Source: Variovorax fucosicus (GTDB taxonomy: Bacteria; Pseudomonadota; Gammaproteobacteria; Burkholderiales; Burkholderiaceae_C). From it: a DNA stretch of 64,000 nt. Below, piece after piece: positions 54,045 through 63,093 of the stretch. The notes under the pieces were generated by a model, which did no database searches, had not been told where the DNA came from, and worked only from the letters and a program-made list of their open reading frames with translations. Both the position numbers and the translations under genes were made by a program. The stretch lies in NCBI RefSeq assembly GCF_030316825.1, contig NZ_JASZYU010000001.1, positions 310,001 to 374,000 of the forward strand. Reading direction: 5' to 3'. Position 1 is the first letter of the stretch, and each line of letters opens with the position of its first letter.

Positions 54045-55027
54045 AACTCCGATCGCTTCTGAAACTCTTGCCGGCCGTTGCCGCCGGCACCGCCTGCCTG
54101 TGCGCCACCCACGCGCTGGCAGCGGACTCCTTTCCCTCGAAGCCGGTGAAGATCCTGGTCGGCTTTTCGCCGGGCGGCTCCAACGACGTCGTGGCACGCC
54201 TGATCGCGCCGAAGCTGGCAGAAGGGCTCGCAACGCAGGTCGTGGTCGACAACAGGCCCGGCGCCGGCGGCAACATCGCGGCGTCGGCAATGCTCGCCGC
54301 GCCCGCGGACGGGCACACGCTGCTGATGTGCACCACCGGAACCCTGTCGATACAGCCGCATGTGCTCAAGAGCATGCCCTTCGACCCCGAGAAGGACATC
54401 GTGCCGGTCACGCAGGTCACCAACGCGCCCTACATGCTGATGGTCAACTCGGCCCTGCCCGTGAAGAACGTCAAGGAACTCGTCGCCTACGCCAAGCAGA
54501 AGCCAGGCGAAATCAACTTCGCTTCTTCAGGCACTGCAACGGGGGGCCACTTGGCGGGCGAGATGCTGAAGACGCGCGCGGGCATCGACATCGTGCATGT
54601 TGCCTACAAGGGAACCGGCCAGGCGATGACCGATCTGCTCGCGGGCCAGGTCTCGATCATCTTCGACCAACCCGTCAGTTCGATGCAGTACGCGCGCTCG
54701 GGGCAGCTCCGCGCCCTCGCGGTGGCCAGTGCACGGCGGTTGCCGGCGTTCCCTGACATTCCGACCGTGATGGAAGCCGGTGTTCCCGACTTCGAACCCG
54801 TGACGTGGGCGGGCATTTGCGCAGCCAGGAACACGCCACCGGCCGTCGTTGAACGCATTCAGCGCGAGGTCGCCAAGGTGCTCGCGATGCCCGAGATCGC
54901 CAAGCGGCTTACTGCCGACGGCCTGGAGCCGGTGGGGAGCACTCCCGAGCAGTTTCGTGCGTTCCTTGCTGCCGACAAGCGCAAGTGGGGCCGCGTGGTG
55001 AAGGATGCCGACGTCAAGGCCGAGTGA
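54041..55027 (+). CDS. Bug/TctC-family tripartite tricarboxylate receptor
   Basis: A 328-residue receptor with signal peptide (to about residue 27, ATHALAA), FPSKPVKILVGFSPGGSNDVVARLIA and VVVDNRPGAGGNIAASAML. It is the second Bug protein of the window. It overlaps the aminotransferase stop by 4 bp and is followed by an RraA-type gene 9 bp later. Its ligand is probably a carboxylate or amino acid fed into that pathway. Confidence 0.92.
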   Translation: MKLRSLLKLLPAVAAGTACLCATHALAADSFPSKPVKILVGFSPGGSNDVVARLIAPKLAEGLATQVVVDNRPGAGGNIAASAMLAAPADGHTLLMCTTGTLSIQPHVLKSMPFDPEKDIVPVTQVTNAPYMLMVNSALPVKNVKELVAYAKQKPGEINFASSGTATGGHLAGEMLKTRAGIDIVHVAYKGTGQAMTDLLAGQVSIIFDQPVSSMQYARSGQLRALAVASARRLPAFPDIPTVMEAGVPDFEPVTWAGICAARNTPPAVVERIQREVAKVLAMPEIAKRLTADGLEPVGSTPEQFRAFLAADKRKWGRVVKDADVKAE

Positions 55028-55036
55028 GGACACAAG

Positions 55037-55723
55037 ATGAGCCAGTCCCCCGATATCGTTCGCGATTTCCAGCGCGTCGCGCCCGAGCTGGTCAAGCAGG
55101 CGTCGGCGTTCCAGCCTGCGATCCTGGCCGACGTTGCAGGCCGCCGAGGCGCCCTGCACGGCCGCATCAGTGCCCTGCGCCCCCGGATGAAGCTGGCCGG
55201 CAGCGCGCTGACGGTGGAAGTGCGGCCTGGCGACAACCTGATGATCCATGCGGCCATCGCGTTGGCAAAGCCGGGCGACGTGCTGGTGATCGACGGAAAG
55301 GGCGACCAAAGCTCGGCCCTGATGGGCACCATCATGATGACCGCCTGCAGGCAGGTCGGCATTGCCGGCGTGGTGATCGACGGCGCGGTGCGCGACAGCC
55401 TTGAAATCGACGACATGGACTTTCCCGTTTTCTCGGTCGGAACCAATCCCAATGGTCCGACGAAAGTAGCGTCGGGCCGGATCGGGCATCCGGTGTCGGT
55501 CGGCGGCGTCGCCGTCCGTCCGGGCGACCTGGTGGTTGGCGATGCCGACGGCGTGGTCGTGGTCGAGCGGGAGAAGGTAGAGCGTCTTCTCCAGGCAGCG
55601 GAAAAAAAGGTCGAGGACGAAGCCGCGCGGATCGATGCGATCAAGAAGGGCGACACGGCCGCCAAATGGCTGGAATCTGCGCTGCGCAGTGCGGGCGTGC
55701 TGAAAGAGAACGAGACGCTCTAG
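55037..55723 (+). CDS. RraA-family aldolase/decarboxylase (LigK/ProA-like)
   Basis: A 228-residue RraA-fold protein with the catalytic loop GVVIDGAVRDSLEI (Arg-Asp pair), GDNLMIHAAIALAKPGDVLVIDGKG and an ~35-residue C-terminal helix. Class II 4-carboxy-4-hydroxy-2-oxoadipate aldolase/oxaloacetate decarboxylase is the characterised activity with this pattern. Such enzymes complete protocatechuate or gallate meta-cleavage pathways. Alternatively it could decarboxylate the oxoacid produced by the aminotransferase upstream. Confidence 0.85.
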   Translation: MSQSPDIVRDFQRVAPELVKQASAFQPAILADVAGRRGALHGRISALRPRMKLAGSALTVEVRPGDNLMIHAAIALAKPGDVLVIDGKGDQSSALMGTIMMTACRQVGIAGVVIDGAVRDSLEIDDMDFPVFSVGTNPNGPTKVASGRIGHPVSVGGVAVRPGDLVVGDADGVVVVEREKVERLLQAAEKKVEDEAARIDAIKKGDTAAKWLESALRSAGVLKENETL

Positions 55724-55730
55724 CTAGCGG

Positions 55731-55749
55731 ATCGCGGTCTGTTCGCGAT
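55731..55749. terminator. Hairpin between convergent operons, possible terminator
   Basis: ATCGCG and CGCGAT pair around a 7-nt loop (GTCTGTT), 8 bp after the RraA-type stop and 7 bp before the aldose-epimerase stop on the other strand. Six strong pairs without a T-run; position between convergent genes is the main support. Confidence 0.35.
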
Positions 55750-55755
55750 TCCGAC

Positions 55756-56700
55756 TCAAGATGCCAGGCATGCGATCCGGACGCTGCAAGCCAGCGTTTC
55801 GCCGGGCGGCAGGATCTGCCAGCCAGTCCTCGGCCCAGACTGCTGCGCGAGGTTGGCCGCATCGGCCACATGCGAGACCGGCTCGACGCAGAAATACCCT
55901 TTGCCCGCTGGACGATGGAGCACCAGATGCGTCAGCGCTTCGGCCTTCATGTGGATCGAGCGTCCGTCTGCAGACACGAGCATGGCCTGCCCGTCCCATT
56001 CGCCGTAGTACTGCGTCAGTTCGAGGTCGGGCAGTGTGCGCGGCGCGGCGTAGTCTTGCTGCGCATCGACCTGCGTCGGCCCCAGGGCCAGGAAGTCCGC
56101 AGTGGGCGGCCAGACGGCGCCGGCACGGAACTGAAGACGGTGGCCGAAATGAGCGGGAAAGTACGGGTGAAAGCCGCAGCCACAGGGCATGGCCGCTGCG
56201 CTCTCGTTCGTGACGCGCAGGCGCAGGGTGACCCCGTTGTTGTCGAGCACGACGTCCTGCTCGGCGCGGAACGCCCAGGGCCAGCCGTGCTCGCCCTCTG
56301 GATGGCGATACACCATGGTCGCGCTCTGCGGTTCCTGGCGGATCAATTGCCAGGGCATCCTGTGGCTGCCTCCGTGCAGCGCGTGACGCTCACCCGGATG
56401 GATCGGCAGTTGGACACTTCGGCCTTCGAACACAAAGTGGCCGCCGCGAATTCGATTCGAGAACGGCACCAGCGGATAGCAGCCCGCCTTGGGCCAGGCG
56501 GTCGCCTCGAAGCCCGCGGCGCGCACCGCGTCGTCGAGCGGAACCAGCCAATCCGTCACTTCGCCGGTGCTTGCCTCGGTGGACATCAGCCGCGTGAGGC
56601 GCCCGCCCGCGGCTGGCGCCAGCACCGCCTTGAACGCACCGTGTTGCAGGGTCGTCTCGGGTGCGACGCTGAGCCAGGTCACGGCGCGGTCAGAGCACAC
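55756..56700 (-). CDS. Aldose 1-epimerase family protein
   Basis: A 314-residue galactose-mutarotase-fold protein: ERHALHGGSHRMPW with a conserved His, GFHPYFPAHFGHRL with the second His, and a C-terminal YFCVEPVSH with presumed catalytic Glu. It interconverts alpha and beta anomers of sugars. It starts with GTG at 56700, overlapping the dehydratase gene by 11 bp, and is last in the sugar-type ABC operon. Confidence 0.88.
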   Translation of the reverse strand: MCSDRAVTWLSVAPETTLQHGAFKAVLAPAAGGRLTRLMSTEASTGEVTDWLVPLDDAVRAAGFEATAWPKAGCYPLVPFSNRIRGGHFVFEGRSVQLPIHPGERHALHGGSHRMPWQLIRQEPQSATMVYRHPEGEHGWPWAFRAEQDVVLDNNGVTLRLRVTNESAAAMPCGCGFHPYFPAHFGHRLQFRAGAVWPPTADFLALGPTQVDAQQDYAAPRTLPDLELTQYYGEWDGQAMLVSADGRSIHMKAEALTHLVLHRPAGKGYFCVEPVSHVADAANLAQQSGPRTGWQILPPGETLACSVRIACLAS

Positions 56701-57892
56701 TGCTGCGGATGGTCACGTCCGGCCGCTGCAACAACGCCGGAGCCAGCGCCATGCCAAGGCCGGCACCCGGGGGCACGCTGGCGTGGCCGTCACGGACCTC
56801 GGGCAGCTGTGTGACGAGATCGCGGTACCAGCCCGACAGGTAGGCGCGAACCACCTCCTGCAGCACCACGTTGGGCGTGCTCATGGCCAGGTGCAGCGAC
56901 GCGGCCAGTACGACCGGGCCGGTGCAATCGTGCGGCGCCACGGGCTTGTGAAAGGCCTGCGCGATCGCAGCGATCTTCTTCGCCTCGGAAATGCCGCCGA
57001 CCCAGCTCAGGTCGAGCATCACATAGTCGACCGCGTTGTTCTTGAGCAGGTGGATGAAGGGCTGGCGCGTGGCCAGTGTTTCGCTGGCGCACACCGGTAT
57101 CCGCGTGCGCGACCGGTACTCGGCGACGGTGTCCAGGTTGGTCATCTGGATCGGGTCTTCGGCCCAGTAGGGCTTGAACTCCTCGAGTGCCTGCGCGATG
57201 CGCACGGCCATCGGCAGGTTCCACATCGAATGCAGTTCCACCATGATGTCCATCTCGTCGCCGACGGCTCGGCGGATTTCGCGAAACGGATGCAGCGCCG
57301 TCTCGAGATCGCGCGCGGAAATGGCCTGGCCGCGGCTGGCTTGCGCGAACGGATCGAACGGCCAGATCTTCATGGCCTTGTAGCCTTCGCGCAGCAGGCT
57401 CTCGGCCAGCTCGGCCGGCCGCTTGACGAAGGCCACCTGGTCCTCGTAGGGGCCTTCGGCCGGCACCTCGACGCTGGTGTCGGTCACCGCGCGGCGCTGG
57501 CCGGCCTTGTTGTAGGTGTAGCCGGCGCAGGTGTTGTAGACCGGAACGCGCTCCCGCACGGCGCCGCCGAGCAGTTGGTAGAGCGGCTGCTGCGTGACCT
57601 GGCCGAGCAGATCCCAGAGCGCGATATCCACCGCCGACGCGGCGCGCGTCTCGACACCGCTGCTGGCGAATCCGATGTAGCCGTGCAGCAGATGATGGTG
57701 GTGCGCCTCGATCGCCAGCGCGTCCTTGCCGAGCAGGTAGGGCGCCACGAGTTCGTGGATCTGGGCCTGCACGGCCTGGGCGCCGCGAAAGGTTTCGCCC
57801 AGCCCGACCAGGCCGCTGTCGGTGTGGATCTGCAGCCAGAGAATGTTGGGATACGCGGCCACGTGGACCGTGTCAACTTGGGTGATCTTCAT
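56690..57892 (-). CDS. Mandelate racemase/muconate lactonizing enzyme-family dehydratase
   Basis: A 400-residue enolase-superfamily enzyme. Metal ligands are visible as the acidic residues in MVELHSMWNL, YWAEDPIQ and VCASETLATR, and an acid/base His in VAPHDCTGPVV. This arrangement matches the galactonate/mannonate-type sugar-acid dehydratases. It would form a 2-keto-3-deoxy acid from the imported sugar acid, a substrate for the DapA-like aldolase encoded at 62154. It lies 15 bp after the permease stop. Confidence 0.87.
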   Translation of the reverse strand: MKITQVDTVHVAAYPNILWLQIHTDSGLVGLGETFRGAQAVQAQIHELVAPYLLGKDALAIEAHHHHLLHGYIGFASSGVETRAASAVDIALWDLLGQVTQQPLYQLLGGAVRERVPVYNTCAGYTYNKAGQRRAVTDTSVEVPAEGPYEDQVAFVKRPAELAESLLREGYKAMKIWPFDPFAQASRGQAISARDLETALHPFREIRRAVGDEMDIMVELHSMWNLPMAVRIAQALEEFKPYWAEDPIQMTNLDTVAEYRSRTRIPVCASETLATRQPFIHLLKNNAVDYVMLDLSWVGGISEAKKIAAIAQAFHKPVAPHDCTGPVVLAASLHLAMSTPNVVLQEVVRAYLSGWYRDLVTQLPEVRDGHASVPPGAGLGMALAPALLQRPDVTIRSSVL

Positions 57893-57907
57893 GGCGGCGC
57901 GCGCGGC

Positions 57908-58750
57908 TCAGGCCGTTTGCGGATGCTCCTTGACGCGGCTGACCAATTGGGTCGGGTTGACGAACTGCAGCGCGATCAACAGCCAGACCAGCGTGATCGT
58001 CATGTAGATGATGGCCATGGCGTCCACCGACTGCGGCGCCCGCACCCCCGCCGCGAACACCGCGTAGTAGAGCGCCACCACCAGCGTCTGCGAATCCGGG
58101 CCGGCCGTGAGGAAGGTGAGTTCGAACATGCCGATGGTGCGCACCAGCACCAGCAGCGAGGCCGCCAGGATGCCCGGCGCCAGCAACGGCAGCAGCACAT
58201 GCCAGAACAGCTTGAAGGTGCTGGCGCCGAACACCCGCGCGGCGGATTCGAGGTTGGTGTCGATCTGCTCGATGAAGGGCGTCATGACCAGGATCATGAA
58301 AGGCACGGCCGGGATCATGTTCGACAGGATGACGCCGAAGATGGTGCCTGCGATGTGGGCCTGGTACATCACGGTGGCCAGCGGAATCCCGTAGGTGATC
58401 GGCGGCACCATCAGCGGAATCAGGAAGAGGCCCATCAGCAGCCGCTTGCCCGGAAAGTTGCGGCGCGCCAGCGCGTAGGCGGCGGGCACGCCGATCAGGA
58501 TCGACAGGAACACGACGGCGGCCACGACCTCGACCGTGACCCAGAGCACGCTGCCGAGCTGGAACTCCTTCCAGGCCGCGAGGTACCAGCCGAGGGTGTA
58601 GCCCTCGGGCAACCAGGTGCCGAGCCAGCGGCGCGCCACCGAGCTGGTTGCGACGGCCGCCACCATGAGCGCGACGTTGATGACGAAGAACGCCATCACC
58701 AGCGCGATCAGCGATTTCCAGAGTTTGGCCAGGAGGCGATGGGAGTCCAT
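57908..58750 (-). CDS. ABC transporter permease (PotC-like)
   Basis: A 280-residue inner-membrane permease with about six transmembrane helices and EAA-type loop near VFGASTFKLFWHVLLPLLAP. It belongs to the spermidine/putrescine-Fe-thiamine type group. Its start is one base after the stop of the partner permease. Together with the 58752 gene it forms the heterodimeric channel. Confidence 0.9.
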   Translation of the reverse strand: MDSHRLLAKLWKSLIALVMAFFVINVALMVAAVATSSVARRWLGTWLPEGYTLGWYLAAWKEFQLGSVLWVTVEVVAAVVFLSILIGVPAAYALARRNFPGKRLLMGLFLIPLMVPPITYGIPLATVMYQAHIAGTIFGVILSNMIPAVPFMILVMTPFIEQIDTNLESAARVFGASTFKLFWHVLLPLLAPGILAASLLVLVRTIGMFELTFLTAGPDSQTLVVALYYAVFAAGVRAPQSVDAMAIIYMTITLVWLLIALQFVNPTQLVSRVKEHPQTA

Positions 58751-58751
58751 G

Positions 58752-59615
58752 TCAGCCCTTTCCGCCCGATACCGGACCGCGGTAGAACATGCCGCGCGCG
58801 CTGAGGATCGCCACCACCACGATCAGTTGAACCAGGCCCATCACCATCGCGACGGCGGAGGCCATCGAGTAGTCGTATTGTTCGAAGGCGGCCTCGTAGG
58901 CGGCGATCGAGATCACACGCGTCGCACCGGCGGGCGAACCCAGCAGCACCGCCGACGGGAACACCGAGAACGCCTGTACGAAAGACAGCGCGAAAGCCAT
59001 CGCGAGGCCCGGCACCAGCAGCGGCAGGTAGATGTGCCGGAACTGGTTCCACGGCGACGCCCCGAGGGTCGCCGCAGCCCGTGGCAAGGTCGGATCGATG
59101 CCGGTGATGTACGACAGCGTGAGCAGGAAGGCGAACGGAAAGCCCGAGATGATCAGCGAGATCAGCACGCCCCAGTAGTTGTGCGTCAGCCGGATCGGGT
59201 CTTCGTAGATGTGCAGGAACTGCAGGGCCTGCGACAGCCAGCCCTTGGGGCCGAAATAGCCCAGCATGCCCTGCGCGATCAACACGGTGCCGAGCGTCAG
59301 CGGGATCACCAGCAGCGTGGTGATCCATTTCTGGTAGCGGCTCTTGTTGCGCATCTGGTAGGCGATGGGGAGCGCCACGCCCAGGTTGATGACCGTTGCC
59401 GGAACCGCCAGCTTCAAGGTGGTGCCGATCGTGCCCCACAGGTTGTCGGTGGCGAAGAACTTCGCGTAGTTGGCAAGCCAGCCGCCCTCGGCCGGGCGGA
59501 ACGAGAGCTGCAGCCCGTAGAGGAACGGGTAGACGAAGAGCACGATCATGAACAGCGTCGCCGGCACCAGCAGCAGCAGCGAACGGTCGAACGAGGAGGT
59601 TTCGAGCTGCGTCAT
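58752..59615 (-). CDS. ABC transporter permease (PotB-like)
   Basis: A 287-residue permease with six transmembrane helices and the coupling loop AATLGASPWNQFRHIYLPLLVPG. The start 59615 overlaps the ATPase stop (ATGA). It is the first of the two permease genes of the 61990-55756 operon. Confidence 0.9.
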   Translation of the reverse strand: MTQLETSSFDRSLLLLVPATLFMIVLFVYPFLYGLQLSFRPAEGGWLANYAKFFATDNLWGTIGTTLKLAVPATVINLGVALPIAYQMRNKSRYQKWITTLLVIPLTLGTVLIAQGMLGYFGPKGWLSQALQFLHIYEDPIRLTHNYWGVLISLIISGFPFAFLLTLSYITGIDPTLPRAAATLGASPWNQFRHIYLPLLVPGLAMAFALSFVQAFSVFPSAVLLGSPAGATRVISIAAYEAAFEQYDYSMASAVAMVMGLVQLIVVVAILSARGMFYRGPVSGGKG

Positions 59616-60709
59616 GCCGAAGCACCGGCGCCGTCATCGGGATAGGCCAGCGCCCTGTCCGGCGCGATGGCCAGCACGATCGCGTCGCCGGCGCGCAACC
59701 GCGCATCGGTGCGAACGATGAGCTTGAGTCCGCCGGCGGTCTGCACGTCCACGATGTTGTCGCGGCCGCAGTACTCGACGTTCGACACCTGGGCCGAGAA
59801 GGTGTTCTCCCCCGCATCGGCGACGATCTCGAACTCCTCGGGCCGGATCGCCACCACAGTCTTGCCCGTGCCCAGCGGCTGCATCGCGCGCGCCCTGAGC
59901 GTGAAGCCACCGGCCTCCAGCGTGGCGAAGGCGCCGTCGGTGCTGCGCAGGTTCATCGGCAGCAGGTTCCGGTAGCCCATGAAGCGGGCGACATGGAGAT
60001 TGGCCGGCTCGCTGTAGATCGCCAGCGGCTCGGCGATCTGTTGCGCGACGCCGTCCTTCATGACCACCACGCGGTCGGCCAGCGACAGGGCCTCGTCCTG
60101 GTCGTGCGTGACGTAGATCGTCGAGCGGCCAAGCTCGCGGTGGATGCGCCGGATCTCGGCGCGCATTTCCAGCCGCAGCTTCGCGTCCAGGTTGGAGAGC
60201 GGCTCGTCCATCAGCACCAGGGGCGGCTCGATCACGATCGCGCGCGCAATGGCAACGCGCTGCTGCTGCCCGCCCGACAACTGGCCCGGCAGCTTCTGCG
60301 CATGCGCATTCAGTTGCACCAGGTCGAGGGCGCGCTGGACGCGCTGCGCGATTTCGCCACCCGGCAGGCCGCGCATGGTCAGCCCGAATGCGACATTGCG
60401 CGCCACGCTCATGTGGGGAAACAGCGCGTAGTTCTGGAACACCATGCCAAAGCCGCGCTTCTCGGGCGGCAGCACGTCGATGCGGGTGTCGTCGAGCCAG
60501 ATGCCGCCATCCGACACCGGCAGCAATCCGGCGATGCAGTTGAGCGCGGTCGACTTGCCGCAACCTGAAGGTCCGAGCAGCGCGATGAATTCGCCGCGCC
60601 GGATGGTCATGCTCAGTGCATCGAGCGCGGTGAAATGATGCGCGCCCTTGCCGCCGCCGAAGCGGCGGGTCACACGGTCGAGCCGCAGTTCGGAGAAATT
60701 GGAAGTCAT
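59612..60709 (-). CDS. ABC transporter ATPase (PotA/UgpC-like)
   Basis: A 365-residue ATPase with Walker [10 protein letters not shown], signature LSGGQQQR, Walker [17 protein letters not shown] and a C-terminal TOBE regulatory domain (about residues 275-365). It powers uptake through the two permeases encoded next. An 87-bp gap with a GCGCG-AAG-CGCGC hairpin (60778-60790) separates it from the receptor gene. Confidence 0.92.
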   Translation of the reverse strand: MTSNFSELRLDRVTRRFGGGKGAHHFTALDALSMTIRRGEFIALLGPSGCGKSTALNCIAGLLPVSDGGIWLDDTRIDVLPPEKRGFGMVFQNYALFPHMSVARNVAFGLTMRGLPGGEIAQRVQRALDLVQLNAHAQKLPGQLSGGQQQRVAIARAIVIEPPLVLMDEPLSNLDAKLRLEMRAEIRRIHRELGRSTIYVTHDQDEALSLADRVVVMKDGVAQQIAEPLAIYSEPANLHVARFMGYRNLLPMNLRSTDGAFATLEAGGFTLRARAMQPLGTGKTVVAIRPEEFEIVADAGENTFSAQVSNVEYCGRDNIVDVQTAGGLKLIVRTDARLRAGDAIVLAIAPDRALAYPDDGAGASA

Positions 60710-60796
60710 GAAGAGATAGGGAAGGCGAACGCGTCTGCGCGCACCTGCAGTCGGCGCACCGGATGCGCAACTGAAGGGCGCGAAGCGCGCTCTCTG

Positions 60797-61990
60797 TTAC
60801 TTGGTCTTGCGCGTGCCGACTTCCTGGTCCCAGCGCCGGAACGCGTCGACCATGGCTTTGGCCTCCAGCGGTGCCGCGTGAGGGAACTGCGCGAGCCAGC
60901 CTTCGTACTCGGGTCGGCCGAATTCCTGGATGACGTCCTGGCTCTCCTTGGGCGCCAGCGAGAGCGGCACGTTCTTCACCGCTGGGCCGGGGTAGAAGTA
61001 GCCTTTGTCATAGGTCATGGCCTGCTGCTGGGGCTTGAGCAGGAAGGCCATCAGATCCAGGACGACGGCCTGCTTTTCAGGCGGAACGCCCTTGGGGATG
61101 ACGATGTAGTGCGCATCGTTGACCCAGGTCATGCCCTTGAACGGCAGCACCTTGTAGTTCTTGGGCACGATGCCGATGGCGCGCGGATTGATGTCCCAGC
61201 CGGTCACGGTCAGCGTCATGTCGCGCGAGCCCTCGCCCAACTCCTTCATGACGGCCCCGGTGCCGGTCGGGTAGTACTCGATGCAGGTATCGAGTTCCTT
61301 CAGGTATGCCCAGGTCTTGTCCCAGCCCTTCACCGGGTCCATCGGGTCCTTGTCGCCGAGCAGGTACGGCAGGCCCATCAGGAAGGTGCGGCCCGGCCCC
61401 GAGTTGGCGGGGCGCGCATAGATCAGCTTGTTGGGATTCGCCTTGCACCAGGCCAGCAGCTCCTGCGGCGTGCCGGGCGGTGTCTTGACCTTGTCGGGGT
61501 TGTATTCCACCAGGGGCCCGGCGGGCATGAACACGATCGCCAGCGCATGGTCCCTGGCGAGCTGCTGCATCTTGTAGGCGTTGGGAAGGTAGTTGTCCTT
61601 GAGGTTCGGGAACTTGGCCGAGAAATCGGGAAAGAGCTTGACCCAGAGATCCATCTCGAGGCCGGCGGCAAGCGCATCGGTGCCGACGATGATCATGTCG
61701 ATGTCGCTGCGGCCGGCGCCCTGCATGGCCTTGACCTTGGCCGGAATCTCGGGTGCCGGCGCCTTGGTGAAGGTGAACCTCGAAACCAGCTTGGGGTTCT
61801 GCGCCTGGTAGGCCTCCATCGCGCCCTGGGTCAGGGCCAGATTGCCGGCGGCATCGATGATGTTGATCACGACCGGCGCCTTCGGCATGGGAAGGTCTTG
61901 TGCGAGTGCGCACGTGCTGCCGAACAAACCGAGTCCCAACAGGGCCGCAAGGAGGCCGCGGCGGCCGGGCGGGACAGAGGTTTGACGCAT
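60797..61990 (-). CDS. Extracellular solute-binding protein, family 1
   Basis: A 397-residue periplasmic receptor with a signal peptide (MRQTSVPPGRRGLLAALLGL, cleavage near ALAQ, residue ~31), then VVINIIDAAGNLALTQGAM, and the WYN-like end regions of family-1 receptors such as VKNVPLSLAPKESQDVIQEF. It contains many Met and Cys, unlike the sulfur region. The start 61990 is preferred because it begins the signal peptide directly. It is the first gene of the operon, divergent from the DapA-like gene. Confidence 0.9.
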   Translation of the reverse strand: MRQTSVPPGRRGLLAALLGLGLFGSTCALAQDLPMPKAPVVINIIDAAGNLALTQGAMEAYQAQNPKLVSRFTFTKAPAPEIPAKVKAMQGAGRSDIDMIIVGTDALAAGLEMDLWVKLFPDFSAKFPNLKDNYLPNAYKMQQLARDHALAIVFMPAGPLVEYNPDKVKTPPGTPQELLAWCKANPNKLIYARPANSGPGRTFLMGLPYLLGDKDPMDPVKGWDKTWAYLKELDTCIEYYPTGTGAVMKELGEGSRDMTLTVTGWDINPRAIGIVPKNYKVLPFKGMTWVNDAHYIVIPKGVPPEKQAVVLDLMAFLLKPQQQAMTYDKGYFYPGPAVKNVPLSLAPKESQDVIQEFGRPEYEGWLAQFPHAAPLEAKAMVDAFRRWDQEVGTRKTK

Positions 61991-62027
61991 GGGAGTCTCC
62001 TGAACGTTGTGGGGATGTGCGACGATT

Positions 62028-62038
62028 TTGTAATACAA
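62028..62038. promoter_or_regulatory. Operator-like palindrome, site 1 (TTGTA-A-TACAA)
   Basis: TTGTAATACAA is a perfect 5-bp inverted repeat around one base, 38 nt upstream of the receptor ATG at 61990. Its wider context, read on the minus strand, is CAAAGTTGTATTACAAAAT, almost identical to site 2. The form matches FadR/FCD-type GntR operators (TTGT...ACAA). Confidence 0.6.
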
Positions 62039-62104
62039 CTTTGAGCAGTGTCAACGGCGTTTCCCCCGGTGGGATACCCTAATGCGCCGGCCACGCGCCC
62101 AAAG

Positions 62105-62115
62105 TTGTCTTACAA
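62105..62115. promoter_or_regulatory. Operator-like palindrome, site 2 (TTGTCTTACAA)
   Basis: TTGTCTTACAA in the plus-strand context CAAAGTTGTCTTACAATTT, 39 nt upstream of the DapA-like ATG. It matches site 1 in inverted orientation (17 of 19 bases in the aligned context, by eye), with centres 77 bp apart. Each site sits at the same distance from its gene, as expected for repression of both divergent promoters by the GntR regulator at 63094. Confidence 0.6.
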
Positions 62116-62153
62116 TTTAGTCAGCTTGTCGTCACCCACCACTCCTGGAAACC

Positions 62154-63086
62154 ATGAACACGTCCCCGTTGTCCGCAGAGGAATTTTCCGGCTCGGTGCT
62201 CGCCGTGCCGCCCCTGGCGCGTCGCGCGGATCTGTCGCTGGACGCCGGGCAGAACCGCACGCTCATCCGCCACATCGAGGCAGGCGGCGTGCGCACGCTG
62301 CTCTATGGCGGCAACGCAAATTTCTATCACGCGTCGGTTCACGAGTACGGCGAGTTGCTGGCCATGCTCGCCGACAGCGCGGCGCCGGAGACGCGCGTGA
62401 TTCCGGCGATCGGCCCTGACTTCGGCAAGATGATGGACCAGGCCCGGGTGCTGCGCGGCACCGGCTACCGCACGGCCATGGTGCTGCCGATGCAAGGTTT
62501 CACGACACCCGAGGGCCTGGTCGAAGGCATCTCGCGTGTCGTCGACTTCCTGGGAATGCCGGTCACCCTTTATCTCAAAGACGAGGCCAGCATCGGCGTC
62601 GAAGCGCTGGGCCAGTTGGTGGACGACGGGCGCGTGCTGGTCGTGAAGTACGCCGTCGTGCGCAACGATCCGGCCGACGACGCCTACCTGCAGGCCTTGA
62701 TGGCACGCATCACGCCCGCCCGGATCGTCAGCGGCATGGGCGAGCGCCCTACCCTCGTGCATCTCGCGAAATTCGGCCTGGCTTCGTTCACGACCGGATC
62801 GGGCTGCATCGCGCCGGCGCCGTGCCAGCGCTTGTTCCATGCGCTCAAGGCAAACGACCTGAACGCGGCCCAGCCCATCTACGACCGCTTCATGCCGCTG
62901 GAAACGCTACGCGATTCGATCTCGCTGATCCGCGTGCTGCACGACGCGGTCACGCTCTCGGGCCTGGCCGACATGGGGCCGCACCTGCCGCTGCTGAGTG
63001 CCTCGCCGCGGGCTCGTCATGCAGAGATCCGGGCGGCCGCGTCAGACCTGCTGGCCTACAACCATGGCTTTGCGGGCACAGCCTGA
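62154..63086 (+). CDS. DapA-family (dihydrodipicolinate synthase/NAL) aldolase
   Basis: A 310-residue TIM-barrel lyase. The Schiff-base lysine is probably Lys165 (VLVVKYAVV), and Tyr140 in LYLKDE fits the catalytic Tyr. The LLYGGNANFYHASVHEYGELLAML segment replaces the usual GTTGE loop, indicating a non-DapA activity. A 2-keto-3-deoxy sugar-acid aldolase or dehydratase role is likely beside the mandelate-racemase-type dehydratase and sugar transporter. It is followed by the GntR regulator 7 bp later. Confidence 0.85.
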   Translation: MNTSPLSAEEFSGSVLAVPPLARRADLSLDAGQNRTLIRHIEAGGVRTLLYGGNANFYHASVHEYGELLAMLADSAAPETRVIPAIGPDFGKMMDQARVLRGTGYRTAMVLPMQGFTTPEGLVEGISRVVDFLGMPVTLYLKDEASIGVEALGQLVDDGRVLVVKYAVVRNDPADDAYLQALMARITPARIVSGMGERPTLVHLAKFGLASFTTGSGCIAPAPCQRLFHALKANDLNAAQPIYDRFMPLETLRDSISLIRVLHDAVTLSGLADMGPHLPLLSASPRARHAEIRAAASDLLAYNHGFAGTA

Positions 63087-63093
63087 TCGCGTC

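Noticed and set aside
56489..58804. 771-codon plus-strand frame
   Set aside because: Antisense to the epimerase, dehydratase and permease genes; no recognisable domain.
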